This document shows, piece by piece, positions 23,553 through 31,664 of a stretch of 64,000 bases of DNA. Made by a program: the position numbers and the translations under genes. Under the pieces are notes generated by a model that made no database searches, was not told where the DNA came from, and worked only from the letters and a program-made list of their open reading frames with translations. The stretch is from JANXMY01 sp965246745 (GTDB lineage: Bacteria; Armatimonadota; Armatimonadia; Armatimonadales; Capsulimonadaceae). The stretch lies in contig OZ251980.1 in the NCBI GenBank assembly GCA_965246745.1, forward strand, positions 1 to 64,000. The letters run 5' to 3'. Within the stretch, counting starts at the first letter, position 1. Each line of letters begins with the position of its first letter.

Positions 23553-24887
23553 CCCGTCACTTGCTTTCCGCTCCGCCATCCGCGCCTTGATTGCCGCCTC
23601 AAGCCCGTTCTCCGTCGGCTCGTAATAGGCTTGCGTCTGCACCCCCTCGGGCAGATACGCCTGCGCGACATAGCCGCCGGGGTAGTCATGGGGATTGAGA
23701 TAGGGCACGTCGTCTTTAGCGGGCCGCCCGGTGCCGCTGCGGGCATCGCGCAGGTGCTTCGGCACAGGATTGGCCCGCTCGGTCTCGACATCCGCCAGCG
23801 CACGCTTCAGGCCCACATACGACGCTTTGGACTTCGGCGCGGCGGCGAGATACGTTACGGCCTGCGCCAAATTAAGCTGGGCTTCGGGCAGGCCGACATA
23901 CTCCACCGCGTGCGCAGCGGCGTTGGCGACCAGCAGGCCCATCGGGTCGGCGTTGCCGACATCTTCCGACGCCAAAATGACCAGGCGGCGGGCGATAAAG
24001 CGGGCGTCTTCCCCGGCGGACAGCATCCGGGCCAGATAATACAGCCCGGCGTCGGGGTCGGAGCCGCGTATGCTTTTGATAAACGCCGAAATCGTGTCGT
24101 AGTGCGTGTCCCCGGTCTTGTCGTAGGTCAGCGCCCGCTGCTGAAGCGCTTCTTCGGCAATCGCTTTCGTCACCCGCCGGACGGCATCGGCTTTGCGCGA
24201 CTCGGGCCGGGTGGTGGTCGCCGCCAGCTCCAGGGCGTTCAGCGCCGTTCGGGCGTCGCCGTTCGCTTTGTCTACCAAATGGGCGCGGGCATCGGGTTCG
24301 AGCACGACCCGCAATGCGCCCAGCCCGCGCTCGGGATCGGCGGCGGCCCGGTCCAAAAGCAGCTCTAATTGCTGGTCGGAAAGCGACTCGAACGTAAACA
24401 CGCGGGCGCGGGACAGCAGCGGGGCGTTGACCTCAAAATAGGGGTTTTCGGTGGTCGCCCCAATCAGCACCACGGTCCCGTTTTCGACATGCGGCAGGAG
24501 CGCGTCCTGCTGCGATTTATTGAACCGATGGATCTCGTCAATAAACAGCACGGTCTTTTTGCCGTACAAGCGTCTTCGGAGCGCCGCCGCTTCAATGACT
24601 TTTCGCAGGTCGGGAATGCCCTGCGTCACCGCCGAAAACGGCTCGAAGTGCGACGCCGTCCGCTGCGCGATGATCCCCGCCAGGGTGCTTTTGCCGACCC
24701 CCGGCGGGCCGTAAAAGATCACCGAAGTCAGCGCGTCTTCCTCAATCGCCCGCCGGAGCAGGCTGTCCGCGCCGAGAATGCGCCCCTGCCCGACAAACTC
24801 TTCCAGGGTTTGCGGCCGCATCCGCGCCGCCAGCGGCGTATTCGGGGCCGTTTCGGGCGCGGGGGGAGTGTCATCAAACAAATCCAT
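23550..24887 (-). CDS. rarA: Replication-associated recombination protein A (AAA+ ATPase)
   Basis: 445 aa. MDLFDDTPP at the N-terminus, RMRPQTLEEFVGQ, Walker A GPPGVGKST, Walker B (VLFIDEIHRFNKSQQD), sensor 1 (LIGATTENPYF) and the C-terminal MgsA/RarA domain are all present. It acts at stalled replication forks. ATG 24887 follows the upstream membrane gene's stop by only 4 bases, so it may be co-transcribed. A TGC-TACAAT extended -10 also ends 6 bases before the ATG, an alternative leaderless promoter. Confidence 0.93.
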   Translation of the reverse strand: MDLFDDTPPAPETAPNTPLAARMRPQTLEEFVGQGRILGADSLLRRAIEEDALTSVIFYGPPGVGKSTLAGIIAQRTASHFEPFSAVTQGIPDLRKVIEAAALRRRLYGKKTVLFIDEIHRFNKSQQDALLPHVENGTVVLIGATTENPYFEVNAPLLSRARVFTFESLSDQQLELLLDRAAADPERGLGALRVVLEPDARAHLVDKANGDARTALNALELAATTTRPESRKADAVRRVTKAIAEEALQQRALTYDKTGDTHYDTISAFIKSIRGSDPDAGLYYLARMLSAGEDARFIARRLVILASEDVGNADPMGLLVANAAAHAVEYVGLPEAQLNLAQAVTYLAAAPKSKASYVGLKRALADVETERANPVPKHLRDARSGTGRPAKDDVPYLNPHDYPGGYVAQAYLPEGVQTQAYYEPTENGLEAAIKARMAERKASDG

Positions 24888-24891
24888 GCGC

Positions 24892-25452
24892 TTATTGTAG
24901 CACATGGGATGTCTGCCGCGCCGGTGCGGAAGCTCTGATGCGCCCGAGAATCTTGATCAGGGAAAACGGTATTGTCACGACAACGAGGCTGAAGGCAAAA
25001 AGGATGACAACGGCTTTAGGCAAGTCGGGCAGAAGACTGCTCAACTGGCCGGCAAGTCCTCCCCAGGATAGGGAACGACTGACAACGGAAAGTATCATCG
25101 TCCCAAAAAAGATTCCAAACGGAATCACCGTCATTAGAAGCAGCGCCCAGCCGATGCCGGCAAGATGTCCGCAGGCTTTCTCCGGCGGTTCTGATTTCAA
25201 CAGCAAAAAGAGGGTCAGCATCGCGCCAAGCACTGAAAAGCCAAATCCCAACCTGCCCAGCGTTTTCAGCAGCAGCGGGTGGAGCAGACAGCAGCGGAGC
25301 CAAGAGGGCAGGGAGTGAAACGGCGTCGGCCCTTGCAGTAGGCGTACAAAAACAGGACTGCTGAGGAAGACGACGGACATTACCAGCGCGAAGGCGAGCG
25401 TCGTAAACAGCAGCGCCAAGAATGGGAACAGTATTATTCGATTGGCTGGCAT
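24892..25452 (-). CDS. Four-helix membrane protein of unknown function
   Basis: 186 aa with four long hydrophobic segments (about 6-32, 70-87, 100-125, 146-170). AAAGG lies 7 bases upstream of ATG 25452. The stop codon is 4 bases from the rarA start, suggesting an operon. It is divergent from ung, with 44 bases between starts. G+C is lower than neighbours. No family recognised. Confidence 0.65.
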   Translation of the reverse strand: MPANRIILFPFLALLFTTLAFALVMSVVFLSSPVFVRLLQGPTPFHSLPSWLRCCLLHPLLLKTLGRLGFGFSVLGAMLTLFLLLKSEPPEKACGHLAGIGWALLLMTVIPFGIFFGTMILSVVSRSLSWGGLAGQLSSLLPDLPKAVVILFAFSLVVVTIPFSLIKILGRIRASAPARQTSHVLQ

Positions 25453-25484
25453 GAAGTGCCTTTCTGCTTGTCGTGCAAACTGGG

Positions 25485-25490
25485 TACACT
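25485..25490 (+). promoter_or_regulatory. ung -10 element, predicting a leaderless mRNA
   Basis: TACACT ends 6 bases before the ung ATG at 25497, the same spacing as at purC. No Shine-Dalgarno intervenes and no strong -35 is seen. Confidence 0.45.
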
Positions 25491-25496
25491 CACGGC

Positions 25497-26222
25497 ATGG
25501 ATGACAACATGCTTTCGCTGTTCCCCGAAGAAACCCCGGCGGCGGCCGCCCCGCCCCTGCCGCCGTCGTGGCTTGACGCGCTCGGCGGCGAATTCGAAAA
25601 GCCGTACTGGGCCAAGCTGCAAGCGTTTGTCGCTGAGGAGCGGCGGCAGGCGGAAGTGTTTCCGCCGGAAGCCGATGTGTATTCGGCGTTTCAGCTTGCG
25701 CCGCTGGAAGAAACGCGCGTGTTTCTGCTGGGGCAGGACCCCTACCACAACACGGGGCAGGCGCACGGGCTGTGCTTTTCGGTGAAGCCCGGCGTGGAGA
25801 CCCCGCCGTCGCTCGCCAACATGTACCGCGAGCTGCGCGACGACCTCGGCTGCCGGGTCCCGAACAACGGCTACCTCGTGCCGTGGGCGGCGCAGGGGAT
25901 ACTGATGCTCAATGCCGTCTTGACGGTGCGGGCGCACGCGGCGAACTCCCACAAGGCCAAAGGCTGGGAAACGTTCACCGATGCCGCCATCAAAGCCGTC
26001 AATGCCGGGCCGAACCCGGTGGTGTTTGTGCTGTGGGGCGGCTACGCCCAGAAAAAACTGCCGCTGATTGACACGTCGCGGCACACCGTCATTCAGTCGG
26101 CGCATCCATCGCCGCTATCTGCCCGCGCCGGCTTCTTCGGCTCCAAGCCATTTTCCAAGATCAACGCCGCGCTGAAAGAGTACGGGACAGCAGAGATAGA
26201 CTGGCAGATACCGAACCTTTAG
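25497..26222 (+). CDS. ung: Uracil-DNA glycosylase, family 1
   Basis: 241 aa. The water-activating Asp81 lies in LLGQDPYHN and the second signature is HPSPLSARAGF; both are family-1 hallmarks. It removes uracil from DNA. ATG 25497 (MDDNMLSLF) is preferred over an upstream in-frame ATG because it follows the TACACT element and matches family starts. It converges with the HhH-GPD glycosylase gene; their stop codons are 7 bases apart. Confidence 0.95.
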   Translation: MDDNMLSLFPEETPAAAAPPLPPSWLDALGGEFEKPYWAKLQAFVAEERRQAEVFPPEADVYSAFQLAPLEETRVFLLGQDPYHNTGQAHGLCFSVKPGVETPPSLANMYRELRDDLGCRVPNNGYLVPWAAQGILMLNAVLTVRAHAANSHKAKGWETFTDAAIKAVNAGPNPVVFVLWGGYAQKKLPLIDTSRHTVIQSAHPSPLSARAGFFGSKPFSKINAALKEYGTAEIDWQIPNL

Positions 26223-26229
26223 CGCTTAC

Positions 26230-27087
26230 CTACTCGTCGTCGCGCCAGGGATAAAAGTTGTAAACCAGGCCGCGCCAGTCGCCGTGCGCTTCGAAGAATG
26301 CGTGAACGTCTTTGTCCGTCACGGCCCGGCCCAGCTCTCGGGACAGCGCGGCGCGTGCGACCGAGTCGGAATTGACACGCGCGGGCCGGCCGAGATAAAG
26401 CAGCAGGCAGGCCGCGCCGTAGGGGCCGATGCCCGGCAGCGACCGCAGGCGCGTTTGCAGAGTTTCGGTTGTTAAGTCTTTGTCCTGCCACCGTTCCAGG
26501 TCCAAGCGGCCGCCGGCAATCGCCGAGGCAATCGCGTGGACGTAAGCGCTGCGATAGCCCATCCGCGCTTCGGCGGCAAACTTTTCCGGCGACACGGCGG
26601 CGATCTGCGCGGGGGCGGGGAACGCGCGGCCGTCCGTGCCGAAGTTCGTCACCAGCCGCGCGGACATAGCAATCGTCTGCGCCCAGGTCGTGTTGGTGGT
26701 GGCGATGACTTTCACGACATCTTCCCACAGTGTTGGCGACCGCAGCAGGCGGCCCCGGCGCAAGTCGGCAATCCCGGCCAGGGGCGGCACGGTCCGGCAG
26801 TAGGCGTGAAACTCGCCGAGGGGCAGGTCAAGCTGAAGCATGCGCCGCACCCGCCGGGCGATTTCCGCTTCGGCGTCCGTCCCGGCGGCTTCCCCAACGG
26901 TCTCGACGATCACGCGGCCCGGCCCTTCGCGCAGACGGAGCCGCGCCGTCCCGCCCGGCAGCGCTTCGGTCCGCTCCAGCGCCGACGCGGCTTCGTCCCA
27001 GACAAACGGCGAAAGCTGACGCCAGCCGTGAGCGGAAACTGTTTCGGCAAACGAAAAATCGGCGGGTGCTGGGATTTCAATAAGCAT
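26230..27087 (-). CDS. DNA-3-methyladenine glycosylase-like protein (HhH-GPD)
   Basis: 285 aa. The helix-hairpin-helix LPGIGPYGAACLLLYLG (about 217-233) is followed by the catalytic Asp241 in VNSDSVAR, matching AlkA-like glycosylases. The N-terminal about 90 residues fit an AlkA-type accessory domain. It lacks an iron-sulfur cluster motif, so it is not a Nth-type enzyme. Substrate is probably alkylated purine by family. Its neighbour ung gives a small base-excision repair pair. Confidence 0.8.
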   Translation of the reverse strand: MLIEIPAPADFSFAETVSAHGWRQLSPFVWDEAASALERTEALPGGTARLRLREGPGRVIVETVGEAAGTDAEAEIARRVRRMLQLDLPLGEFHAYCRTVPPLAGIADLRRGRLLRSPTLWEDVVKVIATTNTTWAQTIAMSARLVTNFGTDGRAFPAPAQIAAVSPEKFAAEARMGYRSAYVHAIASAIAGGRLDLERWQDKDLTTETLQTRLRSLPGIGPYGAACLLLYLGRPARVNSDSVARAALSRELGRAVTDKDVHAFFEAHGDWRGLVYNFYPWRDDE

Positions 27088-27135
27088 AATTTCTGAACAA
27101 GACCGGGTAGAGTCACCGGATAAGGAGCATCACAC

Positions 27136-28179
27136 ATGCGATACAAACTGCTCGGCAAAAGCGGACTGCGCGTCTCGGAGCTATGTTTAGGCACTATGAC
27201 CTTCGGCGAGGACTGGGGGTGGGGGGCGTCCAAAGCCGAAAGCCGGGCTGTGTTTGAGGCGTTCGCGTCGGCCGGCGGGACCTTTATTGACACGGCCAAC
27301 ATCTACACTAACGGCAGCTCGGAGACAATCACCGGCGAGCTGATTAAATCCGAGCGCGACCGCTTTGTGCTGGCGACCAAGTATTCCCTGCCCGATAACC
27401 CATCGGCCCCGGAAAACGCCGGCAACCCGAACGCCGCCGGGAACCACCGTAAAAACATGATGCGCTCAGTCGAGGGCAGCTTGAAGCGGCTCGGCACCGA
27501 CTACATTGACCTGCTGTGGCTGCACATCTGGGACTTTATGACCCCGATAGACGAGATCATGCGGGGCTTGGACGATTTAGTCAGAAGCGGCAAAGTCGGC
27601 TACGTCGGCATCTCCGACACGCCGGCGTGGATCGTCTCGCAGGCCAATACCCTGGCCCAGTGGCGCGGCTGGACCCCCTTTGCCGCGCTGCAAATCGAGT
27701 ACAGCCTCGTGGAGCGGACCGTGGAGCGTGACTTGATCCCGATGGCCGAGGCGTTTGGAATGACCGTGACGCCCTGGTCGCCGCTCGGGCAGGGGGTGCT
27801 GACGGGCAAGTACAACGGCGACAAAAAAGAAGGGGAAGCGCGGCGCGGCGACGGCGGCCCGCCGGTTTCAGAGCGAAACCTTGCCATCGCGCAGACCGTG
27901 GTGGAGGTGGCGGCGGAAACCGGCCACACGCCGTCCCAAGTCGCCCTGGCCTGGCTGCTGGCGCAGGGGCCGAATGTCATCCCGATCCTCGGCTCGCGCA
28001 AAGCATCACAAATGGAAGATAATCTGCGCTGCCTGGAGGTGACGCTGACTTCGGCGCACCTAGAGAAACTGAACGCCGCCAGCGCGGTTGAGCCGGGCTT
28101 TCCGCACCACTTTCTGCACGGCGAGCTGGCCCGCGGCTTTGTCACGGCCGGCAATGACGACAAAATCGTCAAGCGCTGA
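27136..28179 (+). CDS. Aldo/keto reductase
   Basis: 347 aa TIM-barrel oxidoreductase. Motifs are GTMTFGEDWGWG, the catalytic Asp/Tyr region FIDTANIYTNGSSE, the Lys in FVLATKYSL, the His in DLLWLHIWD, and the C-terminal NADPH-binding IPILGSRKASQMEDN. AAGGAG lies 8 bases before the ATG. It is a stand-alone NADPH-dependent reductase; the substrate cannot be inferred. Confidence 0.9.
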   Translation: MRYKLLGKSGLRVSELCLGTMTFGEDWGWGASKAESRAVFEAFASAGGTFIDTANIYTNGSSETITGELIKSERDRFVLATKYSLPDNPSAPENAGNPNAAGNHRKNMMRSVEGSLKRLGTDYIDLLWLHIWDFMTPIDEIMRGLDDLVRSGKVGYVGISDTPAWIVSQANTLAQWRGWTPFAALQIEYSLVERTVERDLIPMAEAFGMTVTPWSPLGQGVLTGKYNGDKKEGEARRGDGGPPVSERNLAIAQTVVEVAAETGHTPSQVALAWLLAQGPNVIPILGSRKASQMEDNLRCLEVTLTSAHLEKLNAASAVEPGFPHHFLHGELARGFVTAGNDDKIVKR

Positions 28180-28231
28180 TTTTTTCATGCCCTGACATAT
28201 GCTTGGCTTGGCCCGCGACATACGCGGTAAC

Positions 28232-28558
28232 TTATCTCGTCGGCGGAGCAGTCACCCCTTGCGCCGCAGGCTGAGGAGGTAAATCTTTGATCTGCCGATT
28301 GAATGCGTCTTTTTCTTCCGGGGTTGCCGGGCGGTTGTCGATTGTCAACTGCTGACCTGCGGGACCTATGACAGATGACGGCCCGCTTTGACTGAAACCC
28401 GACGACGAATTGCTGTGGTTGAAGGCCGGAATAATAAACGCAAATAGAAACACCAAAAAAATTATTCCGGCAATGATAGAGGAAACAATTTGGAACGTCA
28501 CATATCGGTTTGCCGCTTCACCCAGTGAATTTTTGCCGCTTAAGTTGTCGTCATTCAT
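28232..28558 (-). CDS. Small single-pass membrane protein
   Basis: 108 aa. A cytoplasmic N-terminus, one strong membrane segment (about 24-46; IVSSIIAGIIFLVFLFAFII), then a Ser/Gly- and Pro-rich outside tail. ATG 28558 is preceded by AAGGAG at 6 bases. It lies 50 bases from the DUF4864-like gene on the same strand. Composition is lower in G+C. No family recognised. Confidence 0.6.
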   Translation of the reverse strand: MNDDNLSGKNSLGEAANRYVTFQIVSSIIAGIIFLVFLFAFIIPAFNHSNSSSGFSQSGPSSVIGPAGQQLTIDNRPATPEEKDAFNRQIKDLPPQPAAQGVTAPPTR

Positions 28559-28608
28559 GAAATTCTCCTTGTCTATTGCTGATGAGTAGATGGCTGATTG
28601 GCGATCCA

Positions 28609-29082
28609 TCACACGGCCCGGCTCGGGGCGTCATCAAGGCCGCTCGGCGGGGGAGGGATCGCGCCGCCGGCGACGCCTTCGACTTTGTATTGTTTGCCTT
28701 CGCGGACCATCAAGTACACGGCATGAACCGTGACGCCGTCGGTGCCGGTGATCGCCGCCGGGATGGCTAGATGCGCCCCGGCGGCGTCCGACTGGGCCGG
28801 ACCGAACACGGCCCGCTTGGAATGGGCAAACTCAGGATACACCCGCAGCATCATCGCCCGGAACTGCTCCGGGGACGCAAAATTGCGCTTCAAAGCGCTG
28901 CTCTGGTAGGTCACGGCGGTTTTGTAGTCGCCGCGTCCGAACGCCCCAAGCTGGGCCTGGATTGCGCCGACGGCGGCGGAGCGCTCGGCGGGCTTTGCGG
29001 CCCGCGATAGGGCCGGGCCTTGCGCGGACGCAACGCTGCAAAGCGCGAGAAAGCCGAGCGAAAACACAAGCGGACGAAACAT
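28609..29082 (-). CDS. Exported DUF4864-like protein
   Basis: 157 aa. Signal peptide (1-20, cleavage after ASA) and one NTF2-like alpha/beta domain; the segment FASPEQFRAMMLRVYPEFAHS is typical of proteins I know as DUF4864. CAGGAG lies upstream of ATG 29082. Function of the family is unknown. It is downstream of the Ca2+/H+ exchanger gene by 43 bases. Confidence 0.7.
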   Translation of the reverse strand: MFRPLVFSLGFLALCSVASAQGPALSRAAKPAERSAAVGAIQAQLGAFGRGDYKTAVTYQSSALKRNFASPEQFRAMMLRVYPEFAHSKRAVFGPAQSDAAGAHLAIPAAITGTDGVTVHAVYLMVREGKQYKVEGVAGGAIPPPPSGLDDAPSRAV

Positions 29083-29125
29083 GGCAGGGGTCTCCTGCTG
29101 GAGTTTACCCGAATGCGCCGGTACG

Positions 29126-30217
29126 CTAACCGGGCGGCAAAAAGAAAAACGCCAGGGCGATAATCGCATACGCGGCGAGAAGCTGCGCCCCTTCCAGCCA
29201 GTGACACTTGCCGTCGCCGGCGATAAACGCGGTGATAATGACGCTGAACGCAATCGCGGTCATCTCGGGCACGGTGAAAATATATGTCAGCGGATGGCCC
29301 GTCAGGAGGCTGATGAAAACCAGGGCGGGCGCGACAAACATGGCGATCTGGGTGGACGACCCGATGGCAATGTTCATCGTGATGTCCATTTTATTCTTCA
29401 TCGCCATCCACACGGCGGTCGAGTGCTCGGCGGCGTTGCCGATAATCGCCACAATGATGATGCCGATGAAAATCGGGTTCCAGCCCAGCTTCTCCGCCGC
29501 GCCGTTGACGCTGCCGACGAGAAACTCCGACTCAAACGCCACCAGCACGGTCGCGATGCCCAGCACCAGAAACGCCGTCCGCTTGTTCCAGTGCGCCGGG
29601 TCTTCCTCGGCTTCGTCTTCGCAGTCCCGAAACAGCGCTTCGTGCGTTTTCAGCGAGAAAAACAGCGACGCAATGTATGTCACCAGCAGAATGCCGGACA
29701 CCCACAGCGATAAGTTTTCGACATCGGGATTTTTCGGCGAGTTCGGCTGGTTGTAGTGGATCGCAAACAGCGCCGGCACGGCGAGCGACAGCGTCGCCAC
29801 CAGCAGATTGATCGCGTGCGACTCGGCCTGGTCCTGGTTGAATGTCTGGATTTTGTGCTTGATCCCACCAGCGAGAATGCTGGCCCCGAGCACCAAAAGC
29901 AGGTTGCCGATAATCGAGCCGACAATCGAGGCCCGGACCAACCCGATCAAGCCTTCATGGAGCGCAAAAATCCCGATTATCAGCTCGGTGGCATTGCCGA
30001 ACGTCGCATTCAGCAGCCCGCCCCACGATGCCCCCAAATGCTTGGCGAGTTCTTCGGTCGCCTGTCCCATCAGTCCCGCCAGCGGCACAATCGCCAGCGC
30101 CGCCGCCGCAAAGACCCACAGCGGGTTCATGTGCGGCGCGAAATGAAGCGCGGCGCTGATGGGCGCGAACACAAGCAGGGCATTGATGCCGCGAAAAAAG
30201 CGCAGAATGGATGTCAT
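29126..30217 (-). CDS. cax: Calcium/proton exchanger (CaCA family, Cax type)
   Basis: 363 aa with about 11 membrane segments. The two alpha-repeat signatures GNATELIIGIFAL and GNAAEHSTAV are diagnostic of Cax antiporters, and an acidic loop (CEDEAEEDP) separates the two halves. It exports Ca2+ in exchange for H+. ATG 30217 starts 7 bases after the sugar isomerase stop, so the two form an operon. Confidence 0.9.
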   Translation of the reverse strand: MTSILRFFRGINALLVFAPISAALHFAPHMNPLWVFAAAALAIVPLAGLMGQATEELAKHLGASWGGLLNATFGNATELIIGIFALHEGLIGLVRASIVGSIIGNLLLVLGASILAGGIKHKIQTFNQDQAESHAINLLVATLSLAVPALFAIHYNQPNSPKNPDVENLSLWVSGILLVTYIASLFFSLKTHEALFRDCEDEAEEDPAHWNKRTAFLVLGIATVLVAFESEFLVGSVNGAAEKLGWNPIFIGIIIVAIIGNAAEHSTAVWMAMKNKMDITMNIAIGSSTQIAMFVAPALVFISLLTGHPLTYIFTVPEMTAIAFSVIITAFIAGDGKCHWLEGAQLLAAYAIIALAFFFLPPG

Positions 30218-30224
30218 AATCTTT

Positions 30225-31082
30225 CTAGCCGACCCCCGCCGCCCATGCCGCATCCATCCCCGCCCGGCTGTCGGTGAGGACGCGCTCCAAGTCGCCGTCC
30301 CACAGCGCATCCGGCACGCCGGACGAGAAAATCTCGACCGAGTACGCGCCCCGGAACCCGGCAGTGTGGACAGCCTGAAAAAAGCGGGGCAGGGGGATCG
30401 CGCCCTGTCCGGGAACCAGCCGGTCCAGAAACGAGCGCGGGGTGCGCCAGTCGCTCACCTGCACGGCAAAAATCTTCGGTCCGCAGGCTTCAATCTCGGC
30501 AGAAAGGTTCGCGTTCTGCCAGATGTTCCACGAATCGAGGCAAATGCCGAAGCGGTCATGGCCGACGGCGCGAACTACGTCCATCGCCTGCGCGACGGTC
30601 CAGATTGCCGTCTCAATGTTGGCAATGGAAGCGTTCAGCGGCTCCAATGCCACTCGAACCCCGTGCGCCGCCGCCCATTCCGCCAGCGTTCGGTACTCGG
30701 TCGCTGCCCGGTCCAAAACTTCCTGCATGTTGCCGCTCGGCGGGATGCCGGTGTTGGAAACATACGCTGCCCCCGGCGTCCACGGCGACAGCGTTTCGAT
30801 GGTCTGCCGAAACAAGCGCATGCGCTCGCTCACATCCCCCGGCTCCGGCTGCGACACGCTTGGAAACAGCGTCCGCGTTTTCGGCTGCACCGAAGTAATT
30901 TGGAGGCCGGCGGCCCGGACCAAGCCCATCTGTTCGTGAACTCGCGCCGGGTCCAGCTTTGCCTCGCACAGCTCCATCGCGCACACGCCGAGCCGGGCAT
31001 ATGTTTCAACGTCGCGCTCGAAACTCCACGGGTTTGTCGTAAACTGGCTGACGCCGAATTGGTACTGCGCTGTATCTGACAT
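30225..31082 (-). CDS. Sugar phosphate isomerase/epimerase (xylose isomerase-like TIM barrel)
   Basis: 285 aa. The AP endonuclease-2/xylose isomerase fold is indicated by MELCEAKLDP, VALEPLNASIANIET, FGICLDSWNIW and a late GAYSVEIFS strand, each with expected metal ligands (Glu, Asp, His). Substrate unknown. ATG 31082 (MSDTAQYQFG) is chosen; an upstream in-frame start would run back over the toxin remnant. The second gene of the type lies at 57104. Confidence 0.8.
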   Translation of the reverse strand: MSDTAQYQFGVSQFTTNPWSFERDVETYARLGVCAMELCEAKLDPARVHEQMGLVRAAGLQITSVQPKTRTLFPSVSQPEPGDVSERMRLFRQTIETLSPWTPGAAYVSNTGIPPSGNMQEVLDRAATEYRTLAEWAAAHGVRVALEPLNASIANIETAIWTVAQAMDVVRAVGHDRFGICLDSWNIWQNANLSAEIEACGPKIFAVQVSDWRTPRSFLDRLVPGQGAIPLPRFFQAVHTAGFRGAYSVEIFSSGVPDALWDGDLERVLTDSRAGMDAAWAAGVG

Positions 31083-31083
31083 G

Positions 31084-31346
31084 CTGTTGTCTGCTATTCC
31101 AGTTCTCTCGGGCTTTGCTCCATTGACTGCGCCCGTACAAGACACGCAAGATAATCACTGCACCCGCGTCTTCACCGGCATCTGCTTCAATTACATGAAA
31201 GGCCAAATGGTACTTTCCGAAATACAACTGTCTGACAACGACATTCGGATAACTGTCGCCCTCTCGTGCTTTTGGACATCGGTTCGGCAGTGAAGTCAGC
31301 GAAGCCAGCGCGGTCTCGTAGCCGGCCTGCCAAGTGGATGCCTCAG
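31084..31346 (-). pseudogene. Truncated RelE/ParE-like toxin remnant
   Basis: The minus strand reads WQAGYETALASLTSLPNRCP, then VRQLYFGKYHLAFHVIE and VIILRVLYGRSQW. These are the C-terminal two-thirds of a RelE/ParE toxin: a helix with LPxRCP, then the VRQLxFGKY strand and final sheet. About 35 N-terminal residues are missing, with the break exactly at the 17-bp tandem repeats. No antitoxin gene is next to it. The C-terminal stop is also lost, the frame running on into the isomerase gene. Confidence 0.6.
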
Positions 31347-31431
31347 CAATCGAAATTTGCAAGCAATCGAAATTTGCAAGCAATCGAAATTCGCAAGCAA
31401 TCGAAATTCGCAAGCAATCGAAATTCGCAAG
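31347..31431. repeat. Five perfect-length 17-bp tandem repeats
   Basis: Five contiguous 17-base units (CAATCGAAATTYGCAAG): two with T then three with C at the variable base. Each holds a CGAAATTTG/CGAAATTCG near-palindrome. The unit length is not a multiple of 3 and there is no spacer. They abut the break point of the toxin remnant. Confidence 0.95.
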
Positions 31432-31664
31432 AGCCTCATATAAACACTATCTAAATCAGCGTCCGCTTTATCCGAGACAAAAACAGAGTGGGTGTTCACG
31501 GCAGCCGCATCGCTTCTTCGCGCTCCACCTGGCAAGCGGGGTCACCCGCTCGCGAAGCTGGGCGGCCTCGGCTTGGAAGACAGCTTTGCCGGGCGGCGAT
31601 GACACTGAGCTGGGCTTCGTCTTCTGGGGCAAGGTTAAGCGTAGGTGTCACTGGCTGGCTCTTT
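31432..31664. other. Gene-free stretch between the tandem repeats and galE
   Basis: No start signal, family motif or codon pattern typical of this genome supports a gene on either strand, and no terminator hairpin is obvious behind galE. Probably decayed sequence together with 31084-31431. Confidence 0.5.

Noticed and set aside
24887..24903. A certain leaderless promoter for rarA
   Set aside because: TGC-TACAAT is well placed, but it overlaps the end of the co-directional upstream gene whose stop is 4 bases away, so co-transcription explains rarA equally well.
31347..31431. CRISPR array
   Set aside because: The 17-bp units are directly adjacent with no spacers, and no cas gene is present.
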